DNA from: Synergistaceae bacterium
GTDB taxonomy: Bacteria > Synergistota > Synergistia > Synergistales > Thermovirgaceae
NCBI GenBank assembly: GCA_012729145.1
Contig: JAAYDT010000044.1
Span: forward strand, 1 to 48,337
Direction: 5' to 3'
Length of the DNA stretch: 48,337 nucleotides
How positions within the stretch are numbered: the stretch's first letter is position 1; each line of letters begins with the position of its first letter. The notes beneath the pieces are model-generated. The model was not told the DNA's origin and did not search any database. It saw only the letters and a program-made list of their open reading frames with translations. A program made the position numbers and the translations under genes. Positions 1 through 7,951 of this stretch are shown here, in pieces.

Positions 1-1
1 A

Positions 2-169
2 CAACAAGACCAGAAACAACAAGACCAGAAACAACAGGGGGCGGCGGGAGCCGCTCCCTGTCCGGATCTGTTCGTAGATCCCCAGCTTAAAAAACGAAAA
101 ACAGAGAGAAAAACAGCTATTATCAGAAATATTTCCCAGAATCCGGCAAAGAACACTAACCTTTCCTGA
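2..169 (+). CDS. Possible C-terminal end of a Gln-rich protein (partial)
   Basis: An open frame runs in from the left edge and stops with TGA at 167-169. It begins with a tandem 15-base repeat that encodes QQDQK units, followed by a Gly/Ala stretch and a basic tail rich in Lys, Arg and Asn. The protein is not recognisable, and the start lies outside the window. The clean amino-acid repeat is the main sign that this frame is used. It could also be non-coding repeat DNA upstream of the Hsp20 gene. Confidence 0.3.
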   Translation, partial: QQDQKQQDQKQQGAAGAAPCPDLFVDPQLKKRKTERKTAIIRNISQNPAKNTNLS

Positions 170-178
170 CCAAATAAT

Positions 179-208
179 TTGACCTTTACTGACGAAAATT
201 GCTATCCT
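179..208 (+). promoter_or_regulatory. Probable sigma-70-type promoter of the Hsp20 gene
   Basis: TTGACC (179-184) and TATCCT (203-208) are separated by 18 bases and lie about 35 bases before the hsp20 start. The TTGACCT word also occurs as one arm of the inverted repeat in front of dnaK. No CIRCE operator was found. Confidence 0.5.
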
Positions 209-243
209 TCCTTCGAAAACAACTGACAAGGAGGGGGTTTTTC

Positions 244-672
244 ATGAGACAGATGGTCCCGTTCGGTAGAGGCACAAGCATATTCGATGAGATGGACGAT
301 GTTTTCAGGGGTTTCTCGGATGCCATCAGGCCTATGACCCGGAGATACGTTCCCGTCGATATGTACGAGGAGAACAACGAGGTCGTGGTGAACATCGATG
401 CTCCCGGTTTTGACCCTTCACAGATCGAGATCAAGACTTTCTCCGACAGGGTGAACGTTCGTTCCAATGTCGAGGAGAGCTCCGAGGGTGAGAATGACGG
501 CAGGACCTGGTACATGAGAAGGGGCAACAGGACCATGAACCTCAGCTTGACCCTTCCGACCGAGGTCGACCCCGAAAGTGCTCAGGCCAGCTTCAAAAAC
601 GGCGTGATCACCGTCAGGCTTCCCAAGAGCAGGGCCGTCCAGGGGCGGGTTCTGGAACTCAGGCAAGAGTAA
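244..672 (+). CDS. Hsp20 / alpha-crystallin small heat-shock protein
   Basis: This is an ATP-independent holdase that keeps unfolding cytoplasmic proteins soluble for refolding by DnaK and ClpB, both encoded further along the window. The 142-residue protein has the usual bacterial Hsp20 length. A short N-terminal arm is followed by an alpha-crystallin domain at about residues 36-130, which contains the conserved ASFKNGVITVRLPK strand region. The C-terminal tail has RVLEL in place of a canonical I-x-I motif. The ATG at 244 is chosen because AAGGAGG lies 8 bases upstream; a TTG at 199 in the same frame has no ribosome binding site and overlaps the promoter. The gene is monocistronic, with a promoter in front and a strong terminator behind. 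Confidence 0.9.
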   Translation: MRQMVPFGRGTSIFDEMDDVFRGFSDAIRPMTRRYVPVDMYEENNEVVVNIDAPGFDPSQIEIKTFSDRVNVRSNVEESSEGENDGRTWYMRRGNRTMNLSLTLPTEVDPESAQASFKNGVITVRLPKSRAVQGRVLELRQE

Positions 673-718
673 CTGGAACCCTTTTTGTCGGGATCCTTGA
701 CATCTCCATAGGTTAAGA

Positions 719-753
719 TAAAGGGGCGGCGGCTTTCCCGCCGCCCCTTTATT
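719..753 (+). terminator. Intrinsic terminator after hsp20
   Basis: A perfect 12-bp G+C-rich stem (721-732 with 738-749) has a 5-base loop and A/T-rich flanks. It separates hsp20 from htpG, so htpG must have its own promoter. Confidence 0.85.
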
Positions 754-813
754 AATGAGTGCAGATCACAGGCACCGACAAAGGTTTAAACTCATCTCAA
801 GGAGGTCCAATCA

Positions 814-2691
814 ATGCCCGATAAAGAGACCTACCAATTCCAGGCCGAGGCGAGACAGCTTCTGGACCTGATGATCCACTCAGTCTACTCCAACCGCGAC
901 ATCTTCCTCAGGGAACTTGTCTCCAACGCATCGGACGCACTGGACAAACTCCGCTTCGAAGCGCTGACCGATGAGAACCTCGCCCCCCTTGCCGAAGACC
1001 TTCACATTATTATCGAGACTGACCCCGGAGCCGGCACCCTGACCATCTCCGACAACGGGATCGGGATGAACCGGTCGGAACTGGTGGATTTCATTGGCAC
1101 CATAGCCCGTTCCGGCACGAAGGAGTATGTCAGGGTCCTTCGCGAAAGGGGTGAAGGTTCATTCCCCGAGGAGCTGATCGGTCAGTTCGGGATAGGCTTC
1201 TACTCCTCTTTCATGGTGGCCGAAAGGGTCAGCCTGGTCACTCGCCGGGCCGACGAAGGAACGGCCTGGAAGTGGGAGTCCCCCGGCGACGGGACCTACA
1301 CACTCGAGGAGGTTTCACGGGAGGGCCAGGGGACCACCATTACCCTCTTCCTCAAGAAGATCAATGGGGATGAGACCTCAAGGGACTACTCAGATCCTTC
1401 GGTGGTAAGGGAGATAATTCGTCGCTACTCCGACTTTGTGGCCTGGCCCATACGTATGAAGTCCGCGGACGGGTCCCTGGAGAACCTCAACTCCATGAAA
1501 GCCATCTGGACCAGGCCGGAGGGGGAGGTCAGCGAGGAGGAGTACGAAGAATTCTACAGACACATTTCTCACGACTGGAACAAACCGGCCAGGAGGATCT
1601 TCTTCAAGGCCGAGGGCGGGATGGAGTTCCGGGCGCTGCTTTTCATTCCCTCCAAGGCACCCCTGGGTATCTTCATAAGGGATGTCTTCAGGGGGATCCA
1701 GCTCTACATCCGCCGGGTCTTCATAATGGACGACTGCCGGGAGCTTATTCCCGAATACCTAAGGTTCCTCAAGGGGTTGGTGGATTCCGAGGACCTCCCC
1801 CTGAACATATCAAGGGAGATGCTTCAGCAGAGCCCCCAGGTAGAGACCATAAGGAAGAGCGTGGCAAGAAAGGTCCTGGACAGCCTGTCGGGAATGCTGA
1901 AGGAGGACCGGGAAACCTACCATTCCTTCTGGAAAGAGTACGGCAAGGTACTAAAAGAAGGGATCTTCTCTGACAGCAGGAACCGGGACAGGATCCTGGA
2001 GATATCACTTTTCGACACCACAGGCACCGACGGGCCCGTGACCCTCGACGAGTACCTTGCCAGAATGCCCGAGGGTCAGGACTCCATTTACTACGTCACG
2101 GCGCCCAGCCTGACGGTGGGGAGGAACGCCCCGCACCTGGAATCCTTCACAGAAAGAGGTCACGAGGTCCTGGTGCTTTCGGACCCCGTGGACGAGATCT
2201 GGTCGCCGGTGGTCTTGGAATACAAGGGAAAGAAGTTCTCCTCCGTTTCGAAGGGAGCGGTCCAACCTCCTTCGAAGGGGGGACCGGAAGCAGATGTCAA
2301 AGTTGCTCCGCCCGAAGACCTGGAGTCCCTGCTCAAGGACCTTGGCGATGTCCTCTCGGATGATGTAAAGGACGTGAGGGTATCGGAGCGTCTCAGGACA
2401 TCTCCGTCCTGTCTAGTGGGAGAGGCCTTTGACCTTACTCCGCAGATGGAAGCTTTTTTGAGGGCGGCGGGTCAGGATGTTCCGAAAGTGAAGAGGAGCC
2501 TTGAGATCAACCCCTCTCACCCACTGGTGGAAAAGCTGGAAAAGATACACCAGGAAGATCCCTCTGACCCGAGAGTTTCAAGGTTCGCCAGGGTCCTTTA
2601 CGGTCTTGCCGCCCTCTCCGAAGGAGGAAGCCTGGTCGACCCCGCTGCATTCAGTAGAGAGGTCGCCGAACTGCTTGCGGAGCCGCTATAA
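814..2691 (+). CDS. htpG: Hsp90-family chaperone HtpG
   Basis: This is a cytosolic ATP-dependent dimeric chaperone. The 625 residues match the normal bacterial length. The N-terminal GHKL ATPase domain shows the helix [14 protein letters not shown] (about residue 40), the nucleotide-binding DNGIGM, the lid region around [11 protein letters not shown], and [13 protein letters not shown]. The middle domain (about 215-480) includes LNISREMLQ with the arginine that completes ATP hydrolysis in this family. The C-terminal third carries the dimerisation domain. AAGGAGGT sits 6 bases before the ATG at 814. The gene lies between other heat-shock genes. Confidence 0.96.
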
Positions 2692-2748
2692 TTGATTGAC
2701 CATGACGTTGCGGCCATGTAATTCATGATCTCAGGGGGGGTGGACTCC

Positions 2749-3015
2749 GTGTCCAGGGCGTTCGTGGATGAGGACAGCGAGGCCCGTCTCAACCGGGAGA
2801 GACTTGAACGTGAGAGAAAGCTCCGCGACTGGCTGGCCATCCAGGAGAAGAAGCTCGCATTCCTGGAGTCGGACCCCAAGGCGGAGGCTATGGACCAGGA
2901 GCTGAGGGAACAGTGGCTGCGGGAGACCTGTGAAGATATCGAACGTACCCGTAAGATGCTAGAGGAGTTCTCCCGGGAAGGCGAGGAGCAGTCTCAGGCC
3001 TGGGGGCACCGCTGA
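2749..3015 (+). CDS. Small coiled-coil protein of unknown function
   Basis: The 88-residue protein is highly charged and almost wholly helical in character (Glu, Arg, Lys and Leu in heptad-like order), with no signal peptide or membrane segment. I do not recognise the family. The GTG at 2749 is preferred because a G-rich ribosome binding site ends 8 bases before it; an in-frame ATG at 2725 would add eight residues but has no such site. Its TGA overlaps the ATG of the next gene by one base, so the two are probably translated together. That suggests a role linked to the membrane-anchored J protein, but this is inference only. Confidence 0.65.
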   Translation: MSRAFVDEDSEARLNRERLERERKLRDWLAIQEKKLAFLESDPKAEAMDQELREQWLRETCEDIERTRKMLEEFSREGEEQSQAWGHR

Positions 3016-3386
3016 TGCTCATCATCGTCCGCCTGATAAGGTTCATCTTCCCGCTGGTAGTGGCGTTTCTGCTCTTCAGGGTCCTTTCTCCGGTATTCTA
3101 CCGCTGGATGGCCCAGGGAAGGCCCTTCGAAGAGAGCCGTCGAAGTTCGTCTCCACCCCCCCCGGGAGGAAGATCTTTCAGGGATCCTTACGAGATCCTC
3201 GGGTGTTCACCCCGGGACAGCGACGAAAAGATAAGAAAGGCCTACCGGAAACTGGTCGCAAAGTACCACCCCGACAAGTTCATTGGTCTTGAACTGGACA
3301 AGGAGTTCATCGACCTTGCTGCAAGGAGGTTCCAGGAGATCCAGGAGGCCTATGAACAGATAAGGCGATCAAGGGGTTTCGCCTGA
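3015..3386 (+). CDS. Membrane-anchored J-domain protein
   Basis: The 123-residue protein has one N-terminal membrane segment (about 5-27) and a Pro/Ser-rich linker. A C-terminal J domain follows (about 57-120), beginning DPYEILGCS and carrying the invariant HPD in KYHPDKF. J domains stimulate the ATPase of DnaK-type Hsp70s, so this protein probably recruits DnaK to the inner membrane, as TerB-less DjlA-like proteins do. It has no zinc finger and no substrate-binding C-terminal domain. It is translationally coupled to the coiled-coil gene in front. Confidence 0.85.
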   Translation: MLIIVRLIRFIFPLVVAFLLFRVLSPVFYRWMAQGRPFEESRRSSSPPPPGGRSFRDPYEILGCSPRDSDEKIRKAYRKLVAKYHPDKFIGLELDKEFIDLAARRFQEIQEAYEQIRRSRGFA

Positions 3387-3433
3387 GGTGTCGTATCACT
3401 TCAGTTCCCCTTCAAGAGAGGAGAGTTGAGACA

Positions 3434-3799
3434 ATGGGAAAGAAGATATTGATAGTTGCGATGCTTCTGGCAGTCGTTGCCTTTACGGGCTACAGGGTAG
3501 TGGCCTCCCCGTCTGGAGAGGGCCTGCGGATGTCTCCCGAGGCACGGGCCGAGATCGCCGAGATGGGCGACGAGGCGACCCTTGCCCCTGAGATTCTTTC
3601 AAGCGGCTGAGCAAGCGTGCTTGCCGCCACGGTCCGTGGCGGCGCCCCTGGGTCAACATCGAACTACAGGCTTGTCGAAGGGGATGGGGTCCTCCTCTGG
3701 GTGGATCGCTCCCTCCTTTTCAGGGGTGAAGGCATAGATCTGGATGTGGGTTTCGCAGGCGAAAGGAAGGTCGTATACGCAACAAACCACACCCCCTGA
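3434..3799 (+). CDS. Probable exported selenoprotein, HesB-like CC/Se-motif family, in-frame UGA = Sec59
   Basis: Reading from the ATG at 3434 (GAGAGGAGAG lies upstream), the frame meets TGA at 3608-3610 and then stays open to a second TGA at 3797-3799. The whole frame would be 121 residues with Sec at 59. Residues 1-24 form a signal peptide or anchor. The mature part starts like HesB/IscA-like proteins (MSPEARAEIAEMG), and after the UGA comes GAP, then a Tyr-x(5)-DGVLLWVD strand and IDLDVGF. From memory this fits small HesB-related selenoproteins, in which the Cys/Sec lies about ten residues before G-x-P. A hairpin with a GGUC loop follows the UGA at the distance seen in bacterial SECIS elements. 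The second half alone has no ribosome binding site. It could still be a 58-residue protein followed by a decayed remnant. The SUI1 gene starts 26 bases downstream. Confidence 0.7.
3611..3643 (+). promoter_or_regulatory. Candidate bacterial SECIS element just after the UGA
   Basis: Bases 3623-3631 pair perfectly with 3635-3643 (9 bp). The apical part reads CAC-GGTCC-GTG. The loop GGU lies 21-23 bases after the UGA, against 19-21 in E. coli fdhF by my count, and GGUC is also in that loop. A second small hairpin (GCAAG/CTTGC, 3611-3624) lies between and would compete for a few bases. Confidence 0.65.
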
Positions 3800-3825
3800 G
3801 GGTCTGATCCCGGGAGGGAAATGGG

Positions 3826-4260
3826 ATGGCAGGGAAGAAGTCCAGGAGGGTCCCCGTCGACGGTTCTGCCGAGAAGGTGGCCAATACAGTCCTGGGGGAT
3901 CTCCTGAGAGAACATGGCCTGGCGGGGGCCGAAGCCGGGTCTTGCGAAAATGCTGCTTCACCAGGCACGGACAAGAATGTCGTAAAGCGAGAGATTTCCC
4001 CCGACCTTGCCGGAGTGGGGAAGATCGTTCTCAGGGTCCAGCGTAAGGGTCGGGGCGGCAAGACCGTTACCGTCCTCTCCACCCCCGGCGGAGGACTTGT
4101 TCCCGCCTCTCTGGAGCCGCTGGCAAAGGATATCCGCAAGGCCCTCGGATGCGGAGCCAGAGTAGAGGACGGCACTGTGGTCATCCAGGGGGAGAACTCC
4201 GAGCGCGCTGAAAAGTGGCTCCGACAAAGGGGGGCCAGGCAGGTTGTCAGAGGTTCCTGA
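3826..4260 (+). CDS. SUI1/YciH-family translation initiation factor-like protein
   Basis: The 144-residue protein has a poorly conserved N-terminal half and a C-terminal SUI1 (eIF1-like) domain at about residues 65-140. Recognisable parts are KIVLRVQRKGRGGKTVTVL, LAKDIRKALGCGARVEDGTVVIQG and the closing LRQRGARQVV. Bacterial YciH-type proteins bind the 30S subunit and influence start-site fidelity, particularly under stress, and are not essential. The ATG at 3826 has GGGAGGG 7 bases upstream; another ATG at 3821 is out of frame. It follows the selenoprotein frame closely and overlaps the next frame only if that uses a distal TTG. Confidence 0.85.
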   Translation: MAGKKSRRVPVDGSAEKVANTVLGDLLREHGLAGAEAGSCENAASPGTDKNVVKREISPDLAGVGKIVLRVQRKGRGGKTVTVLSTPGGGLVPASLEPLAKDIRKALGCGARVEDGTVVIQGENSERAEKWLRQRGARQVVRGS

Positions 4261-4279
4261 ACATCTGGAGGTCAGGTCT

Positions 4280-4756
4280 ATGGACTGGTACGTCCGTTCC
4301 CAGACCGGCTGGGGTCTAAGATGGATACTGCTCGGGGCCTTCGGGGTCCTCTTCTACAGGGCCAGACTAAGGGCCGGATCCTGGGGTTCCATACCCGATT
4401 CCCCTGAGTTCTGGCCCCTCTTCCTGGCGGCTCTGGTCCTTTGCCTGGCGATCGTTGTCTTCACCTCCATGACGGTGACGGTAAGGGATATGGAGATTGA
4501 AGTATCCATGGGGATGGACCTGTTCCGCAAGAAGATCCCGATCTCGGGGATATCTTCCGTGGAAGAGGTGAATATTCCCTGGCACTCCGTGGGGATCAAG
4601 AGGATATCCGGTGGCTGGCTCTTCAGCGTGGCCATCTCAGGCGGAGTGGACCTCGTCATGAAAAACGGCGGACGGTTCATCATCGGCTGCCACGACCCGG
4701 TCGGACTGAAGGCCGCCATAGTCGACAGGATGGTCAGTTCTCCCCGGAAAGAGTGA
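4280..4756 (+). CDS. Membrane protein with a PH-like domain
   Basis: The protein is 158 residues. Two hydrophobic segments (about 14-30 and 47-67) are followed by a soluble beta-rich region: MTVTVRDMEIEVSMGMDLFRK, then a IPISGISSVEEVNIPW turn, and GGVDLVMKNGGRFIIGCHDP near the end. This layout is typical of bacterial PH-domain membrane proteins of unknown role. The ATG at 4280 is chosen because TGGAGG lies about 9 bases upstream. An in-frame TTG at 4244 would overlap the SUI1 gene. The last 23 bases overlap the end of the convergent acetyltransferase gene. Confidence 0.75.
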   Translation: MDWYVRSQTGWGLRWILLGAFGVLFYRARLRAGSWGSIPDSPEFWPLFLAALVLCLAIVVFTSMTVTVRDMEIEVSMGMDLFRKKIPISGISSVEEVNIPWHSVGIKRISGGWLFSVAISGGVDLVMKNGGRFIIGCHDPVGLKAAIVDRMVSSPRKE

Positions 4757-5267
4757 CCTTGCGACCTTCGGCGAAGGATGCTATCGTTTCCCCCTGCATC
4801 CTCAGGATGAAGACCTCGTCGTGTTTCATGGCTCCTATCCTTTCGTAGAACTCAAGTGCCGGGGCGTTGTCTTTCATGCACCACCACTCGAACCTTCCGC
4901 AGTCCCTCTCTACGGCCAGTCTGGCCAGCCATCGGAGCATTGCCGTACCCAGACCTTTCCCCCGCCACTGGGGGCTTATGTAAAGGTCGTCCAGGTGAAG
5001 ACCTCTCTTGCCCAGTATGGTCGAGAAGGTGTGGTAGAAGACGGCAAAGCCCACGGGTTCCCCATCCACCATCGCCACGGCGGTCTCTGCCGCAGGGGCA
5101 TCCCCAAAGAGGGTCTTCATCAATCCCCTCTCCGTGGCGGTCACCCGATTCCCTATCCCTTCATACTCCGCCAGCTCCTTTATAAAACGCAGGATCACAG
5201 GCACATCTCGGGGCTCTCCCGTTCTTATCGTCAAACGCTCAAAAGATTTATCATTCTTTTTCTCCAA
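4734..5267 (-). CDS. GNAT acetyltransferase, SSAT/thialysine-acetyltransferase-like
   Basis: The 177-residue protein is a GNAT-fold acetyl-CoA-dependent N-acetyltransferase. It starts LTIRTGEPRDVP and has IKELAEYEG, a signature of the SSAT (polyamine/thialysine) branch. LDDLYISPQWRGKGLGTAML contains the acetyl-CoA-binding R/Q-x-x-G-x-G/A loop, and the end has ALEFYERIGA. By similarity the substrate would be a polyamine or lysine-like amine, but specificity cannot be read from the sequence. The start is TTG at 5267, with GAGGAGGT 7 bases upstream; an ATG right after that site is out of frame. The 3' end overlaps the convergent membrane-protein gene. Confidence 0.85.
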   Translation of the reverse strand: MEKKNDKSFERLTIRTGEPRDVPVILRFIKELAEYEGIGNRVTATERGLMKTLFGDAPAAETAVAMVDGEPVGFAVFYHTFSTILGKRGLHLDDLYISPQWRGKGLGTAMLRWLARLAVERDCGRFEWWCMKDNAPALEFYERIGAMKHDEVFILRMQGETIASFAEGRKVTLSGEN

Positions 5268-5421
5268 CGACCATACCTCCTCAGACTGAAGGGGGGTGAT
5301 AAGATCCGCCCATCAGTTCGCTTATGATAATACAATAGTTGCGAGGAGAAAGTTTTGCCGGGGATCAGCAATAAAAAGGGTTGAAACCGTTGATCAAACC
5401 TGACCTTTGGAGGTCCAAAGA

Positions 5422-6237
5422 ATGAAGTTCTGCTACTTCGACGAGAGCGGAATGGGGGACGAGCCGGTCCTGGTCGTTGCGGGAATTGACGTGGATGCCA
5501 GCCGCATGCGGTCCACAAGGAAGGACTGGGCCGACTTCCTGGAGTCTCTTTCCGGGAGGACGGGACGGCCCATTTCCGAATTCCACACCAGGAATTTCTA
5601 CAGGGGCAACAGGCTTTCCAGGACCATCGACGGCACAGAGCGGGCAGAGGTGATCTCGGCTATCCTGGACTGGCTCTCATCCCGCCGCCACAGGATCACT
5701 TTCAGCGCAGTTCTCAAGAGCCGCTTTGAAAAGATGAGGCCCGATAACAGGCTGAAAGAACTTGGCACGCCGTGGAGCGCCGCCGCATTCCACTGCGTGC
5801 TGACCCTTCAGAAAGCGCACCAGGGTCTCAAGGGCTCCCGCAGGCAGACAGTACTGGTCTTCGACAGAGAGGTCGCCGAGGAGGATCGTTTCAGCGTGCT
5901 TATCAAGGAGCCTCCCGAGTGGTCGGGAGCCTGTTACGGTCTCAGCCCGGGTTCATCGCCGCTGGACACCCTTTTGGAGGCGCCTCTCTTCGCAGATTCA
6001 AGGCTCGTTCTCCTTATCCAGGTGGCGGATATGGTGGCCTACCTGTTGCGTTTCCACGCCGAACTGGAGGAGGGTCTTTCCGGGGAGAGCTACCCGGGTG
6101 AAAGGGAGCAGATCAGCGAATGGGCCGTCAGGATCTTCGGTATGTCCCTTCCCGGGAAATTCCGCTACCCGGACAGGTGCCCCGACGGGGACTGCTCCCT
6201 CTTCTGGGAACTGGCCCCGGAAACGTTGAGAAGGTAA
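5422..6237 (+). CDS. DUF3800 family protein
   Basis: The 271-residue protein starts MKFCYFDESG, the hallmark of DUF3800 proteins. These have an RNase-H-like fold with an acidic centre and are often found near mobile elements or defence genes. Further acidic positions that may complete the site are VLVFDREVAEEDR and QVADMVAYLLR near the C-terminus, where the family has a conserved Asp. The function is unknown. TTTGGAGGTCC lies upstream of the ATG at 5422. A 133-bp repeat begins 18 bases after the stop codon, which may be relevant because such proteins travel with mobile DNA. Confidence 0.8.
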   Translation: MKFCYFDESGMGDEPVLVVAGIDVDASRMRSTRKDWADFLESLSGRTGRPISEFHTRNFYRGNRLSRTIDGTERAEVISAILDWLSSRRHRITFSAVLKSRFEKMRPDNRLKELGTPWSAAAFHCVLTLQKAHQGLKGSRRQTVLVFDREVAEEDRFSVLIKEPPEWSGACYGLSPGSSPLDTLLEAPLFADSRLVLLIQVADMVAYLLRFHAELEEGLSGESYPGEREQISEWAVRIFGMSLPGKFRYPDRCPDGDCSLFWELAPETLRR

Positions 6238-6255
6238 AAGAAGGTGAAAAAAGAA

Positions 6256-6388
6256 GGTGTCAGACCTACACTTTTTACAAAAAGGGTTTTCCAGGACTTT
6301 CCGGTTTTTATCCTGTCTTCTTTGGGAAATCCCGAGCAATCTACAGAGAGGGTAAACAGGATTTGTCAAAAGTGTACGGGGTGACACC
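6256..6388. repeat. 133-bp element with inverted ends, copy 1
   Basis: The ends are imperfect inverted repeats of about 26 bases: GGTGTCAGACC-TACACTTTT on the left and AAAAGTGTA...TGACACC on the right. Nested inside is a second pair, ATCCTGT/ACAGGAT. Copy 2 at 13869-14001 has the same length and nearly the same ends but a different interior. It resembles a REP/BIME- or MITE-like non-autonomous element; the terminal word also recalls repeats found beside IS200-like transposases, but none is present here. The right end lies 4 bases before the AAGGAGGAGG of the next gene. Confidence 0.75.
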
Positions 6389-6410
6389 TGTTAAGGAGGA
6401 GGAATTCGTT

Positions 6411-7406
6411 TTGAGTGGACGTCCGAATATTGCCGTGATCTGCCCCCCCGACGAGGAGACGGATCATCTGCACCTGTATGAAAAAATTCTTGGAGACATC
6501 GCTGACATCCATTTTCTGAGCGGGGCTCAACCGCAGGAACGCGAAGAAGTGCTTGCCAAATCGGATGTTGTCGTCTCAGCCAGTTGCGCGCCTTCGGAGA
6601 TCTCACCATCGGAGATAGCTTTGCTGAAGCCCGGGGGATTGCTTCAGCTTCTTTATTCCGGGGCTGACAACGTTCCGTTCGATCTGGTCCCGGAGAATGT
6701 AATGATCGCCTCCAACGCAGGGGTTTTTGCCGTACCTATTGCCGAGCACGTTCTTGCGATGGTGCTTTGTCTGTTGAAAAGGATCGTCCCGAGATACGAG
6801 GAACTAAAGAAAGGAGTCTTTGACCGAAAGCAACAGAACAGGATTCTCAGGGGGAAGACCTGCGGGATCCTTGGATTCGGAGGCAACGGCAGGGCGATAG
6901 CGAGAATAATGAGATCTGCAGGAGTAAAGGTCATTGCAATAAACAGGAGTGGCAAGACCGGAGAGCCAGTCGACGAAATATGGGATAACAGCAGATTAGA
7001 TGACCTCTTGCGTTTATCCGATGTTCTTGTGCTTACGACCCCCTTGACAGAGTCTACGAGGGGTCTCATAGGGGATAGGGAACTGTCTCTCATGCCTTCG
7101 GACGCGATCCTGGTGAATGTGGCAAGGGGAGCAGTGGTGGATCAGGGGGCACTTTACAGTCACCTTGTTTCCCATCCGGGTTTTTGCGCGGCCATTGATA
7201 CCTGGTGGTCAGAGCCGGATGCCCACGGTCAATTCAGGCTTGAGTTCCCTTTCTTTGGATTGCCTAACTTTCTGGGTTCTCCTCACGTTGCTGACAATGT
7301 CCCGGGGACGATGTCCCTGGCTGTCACGTCGGCACTCGAGAATGTCAGGGGATATCTCGAAGGCGGAAAACTGAAGGGGCTGCTTGACAGGACCGATTAC
7401 CAATAG
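6411..7406 (+). CDS. D-isomer-specific 2-hydroxyacid dehydrogenase family protein
   Basis: The 331-residue protein is an NAD(P)-dependent oxidoreductase acting on a 2-hydroxy/2-keto acid pair; the substrate is unknown. The Rossmann motif GILGFGGNGRA lies near residue 150. NVARGAVVDQGAL carries the catalytic Arg region, the acidic residue lies in DTWWSEPD, and the catalytic His is in GSPHVADN, followed by the last helix. These are the family's expected order and spacing. The start is TTG at 6411, supported by AAGGAGGAGG 7-10 bases upstream. A longer frame extends back to 6120, but that part is the end of the DUF3800 gene and the 133-bp repeat. It stands alone, and the convergent gene begins 31 bases downstream. 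Confidence 0.88.
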   Translation: MSGRPNIAVICPPDEETDHLHLYEKILGDIADIHFLSGAQPQEREEVLAKSDVVVSASCAPSEISPSEIALLKPGGLLQLLYSGADNVPFDLVPENVMIASNAGVFAVPIAEHVLAMVLCLLKRIVPRYEELKKGVFDRKQQNRILRGKTCGILGFGGNGRAIARIMRSAGVKVIAINRSGKTGEPVDEIWDNSRLDDLLRLSDVLVLTTPLTESTRGLIGDRELSLMPSDAILVNVARGAVVDQGALYSHLVSHPGFCAAIDTWWSEPDAHGQFRLEFPFFGLPNFLGSPHVADNVPGTMSLAVTSALENVRGYLEGGKLKGLLDRTDYQ

Positions 7407-7437
7407 TGTCGCAAGGCCGGCTTAATCTGTTCCCCGT

Positions 7438-7947
7438 TCACGGCCTTTTCTCCTTTTCTGCCTTGTACCATTCCTGAAGTTCGGAGATCTTCCCGGGAAT
7501 AGTGCTTTTGTCGATCGTACCGTCGTAAGGGAAAGTAGCCGCGACTTTCCCAAGGTAGTAGGGGTGCCGGCTGATAGGAAAGAACGGTCCCCTGTAGACG
7601 ATATAGTCGTCATAAAGGATCCATTCCAGGATACCGGGTTCAAGGGGTTCTTCGGCATTCAGTTCGGGGCCGGGGCCGAACTTCTGCATCACGGACGCCC
7701 CGCGTTCGTCACCGGCGAAAGCAAATGATTCCCCCTCGGCCTTGAGGCAGACCAGGAGGACCCTCCCTTTTCCATCGATGAACAGATCGTGGAAGCCCCA
7801 GAAGGGAGGATCAAAGACCAGGATCCTTTTGCCCTGGAGGCGCTTGAAATAGTCATCAAGGGAAGATGCCCTTTTGATAATGTCTTCGTGGGTCAGTGGA
7901 AGCTTTTTCCTCCGGAAAAAACTGCCCAGAAAAAGGAGCGGGTCCAT
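7438..7947 (-). CDS. Hypothetical protein (second gene of an unknown pair)
   Basis: The protein is 169 residues from the ATG at 7947, which lies 4 bases after the stop of the upstream gene; an ATG at 7992 would overlap that gene by 41 bases. There is no clear Shine-Dalgarno site, so translation is probably coupled. The sequence is soluble, with an N-terminal RRKKLPLTHEDIIKRA, a central ILVFDPPFWGFHDLFIDGKGRVLLVCL strand set, and aromatic-rich WILYDDYIVYRGPFFPISRHPYYLGKV. I recognise no family and see no membrane segment or cofactor motif. Confidence 0.65.
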   Translation of the reverse strand: MDPLLFLGSFFRRKKLPLTHEDIIKRASSLDDYFKRLQGKRILVFDPPFWGFHDLFIDGKGRVLLVCLKAEGESFAFAGDERGASVMQKFGPGPELNAEEPLEPGILEWILYDDYIVYRGPFFPISRHPYYLGKVAATFPYDGTIDKSTIPGKISELQEWYKAEKEKRP

Positions 7948-7951
7948 GAGG

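Noticed and set aside
3617-3799. A separate 60-codon ORF starting at GTG 3617
   Set aside because: It has no ribosome binding site, is in the same frame as the signal-peptide ORF at 3434, and starts inside the SECIS-like hairpin. One selenoprotein frame explains both pieces.
6256-6388. Riboswitch or T-box before the 2-hydroxyacid dehydrogenase
   Set aside because: The second copy before clpB has the same ends but a different interior, so a repeated element is a better explanation than a ligand-binding leader.
6120-6410. N-terminal extension of the 2-hydroxyacid dehydrogenase frame
   Set aside because: This stretch overlaps the DUF3800 gene and the 133-bp repeat. The TTG at 6411 has a strong ribosome binding site and fits the family start.
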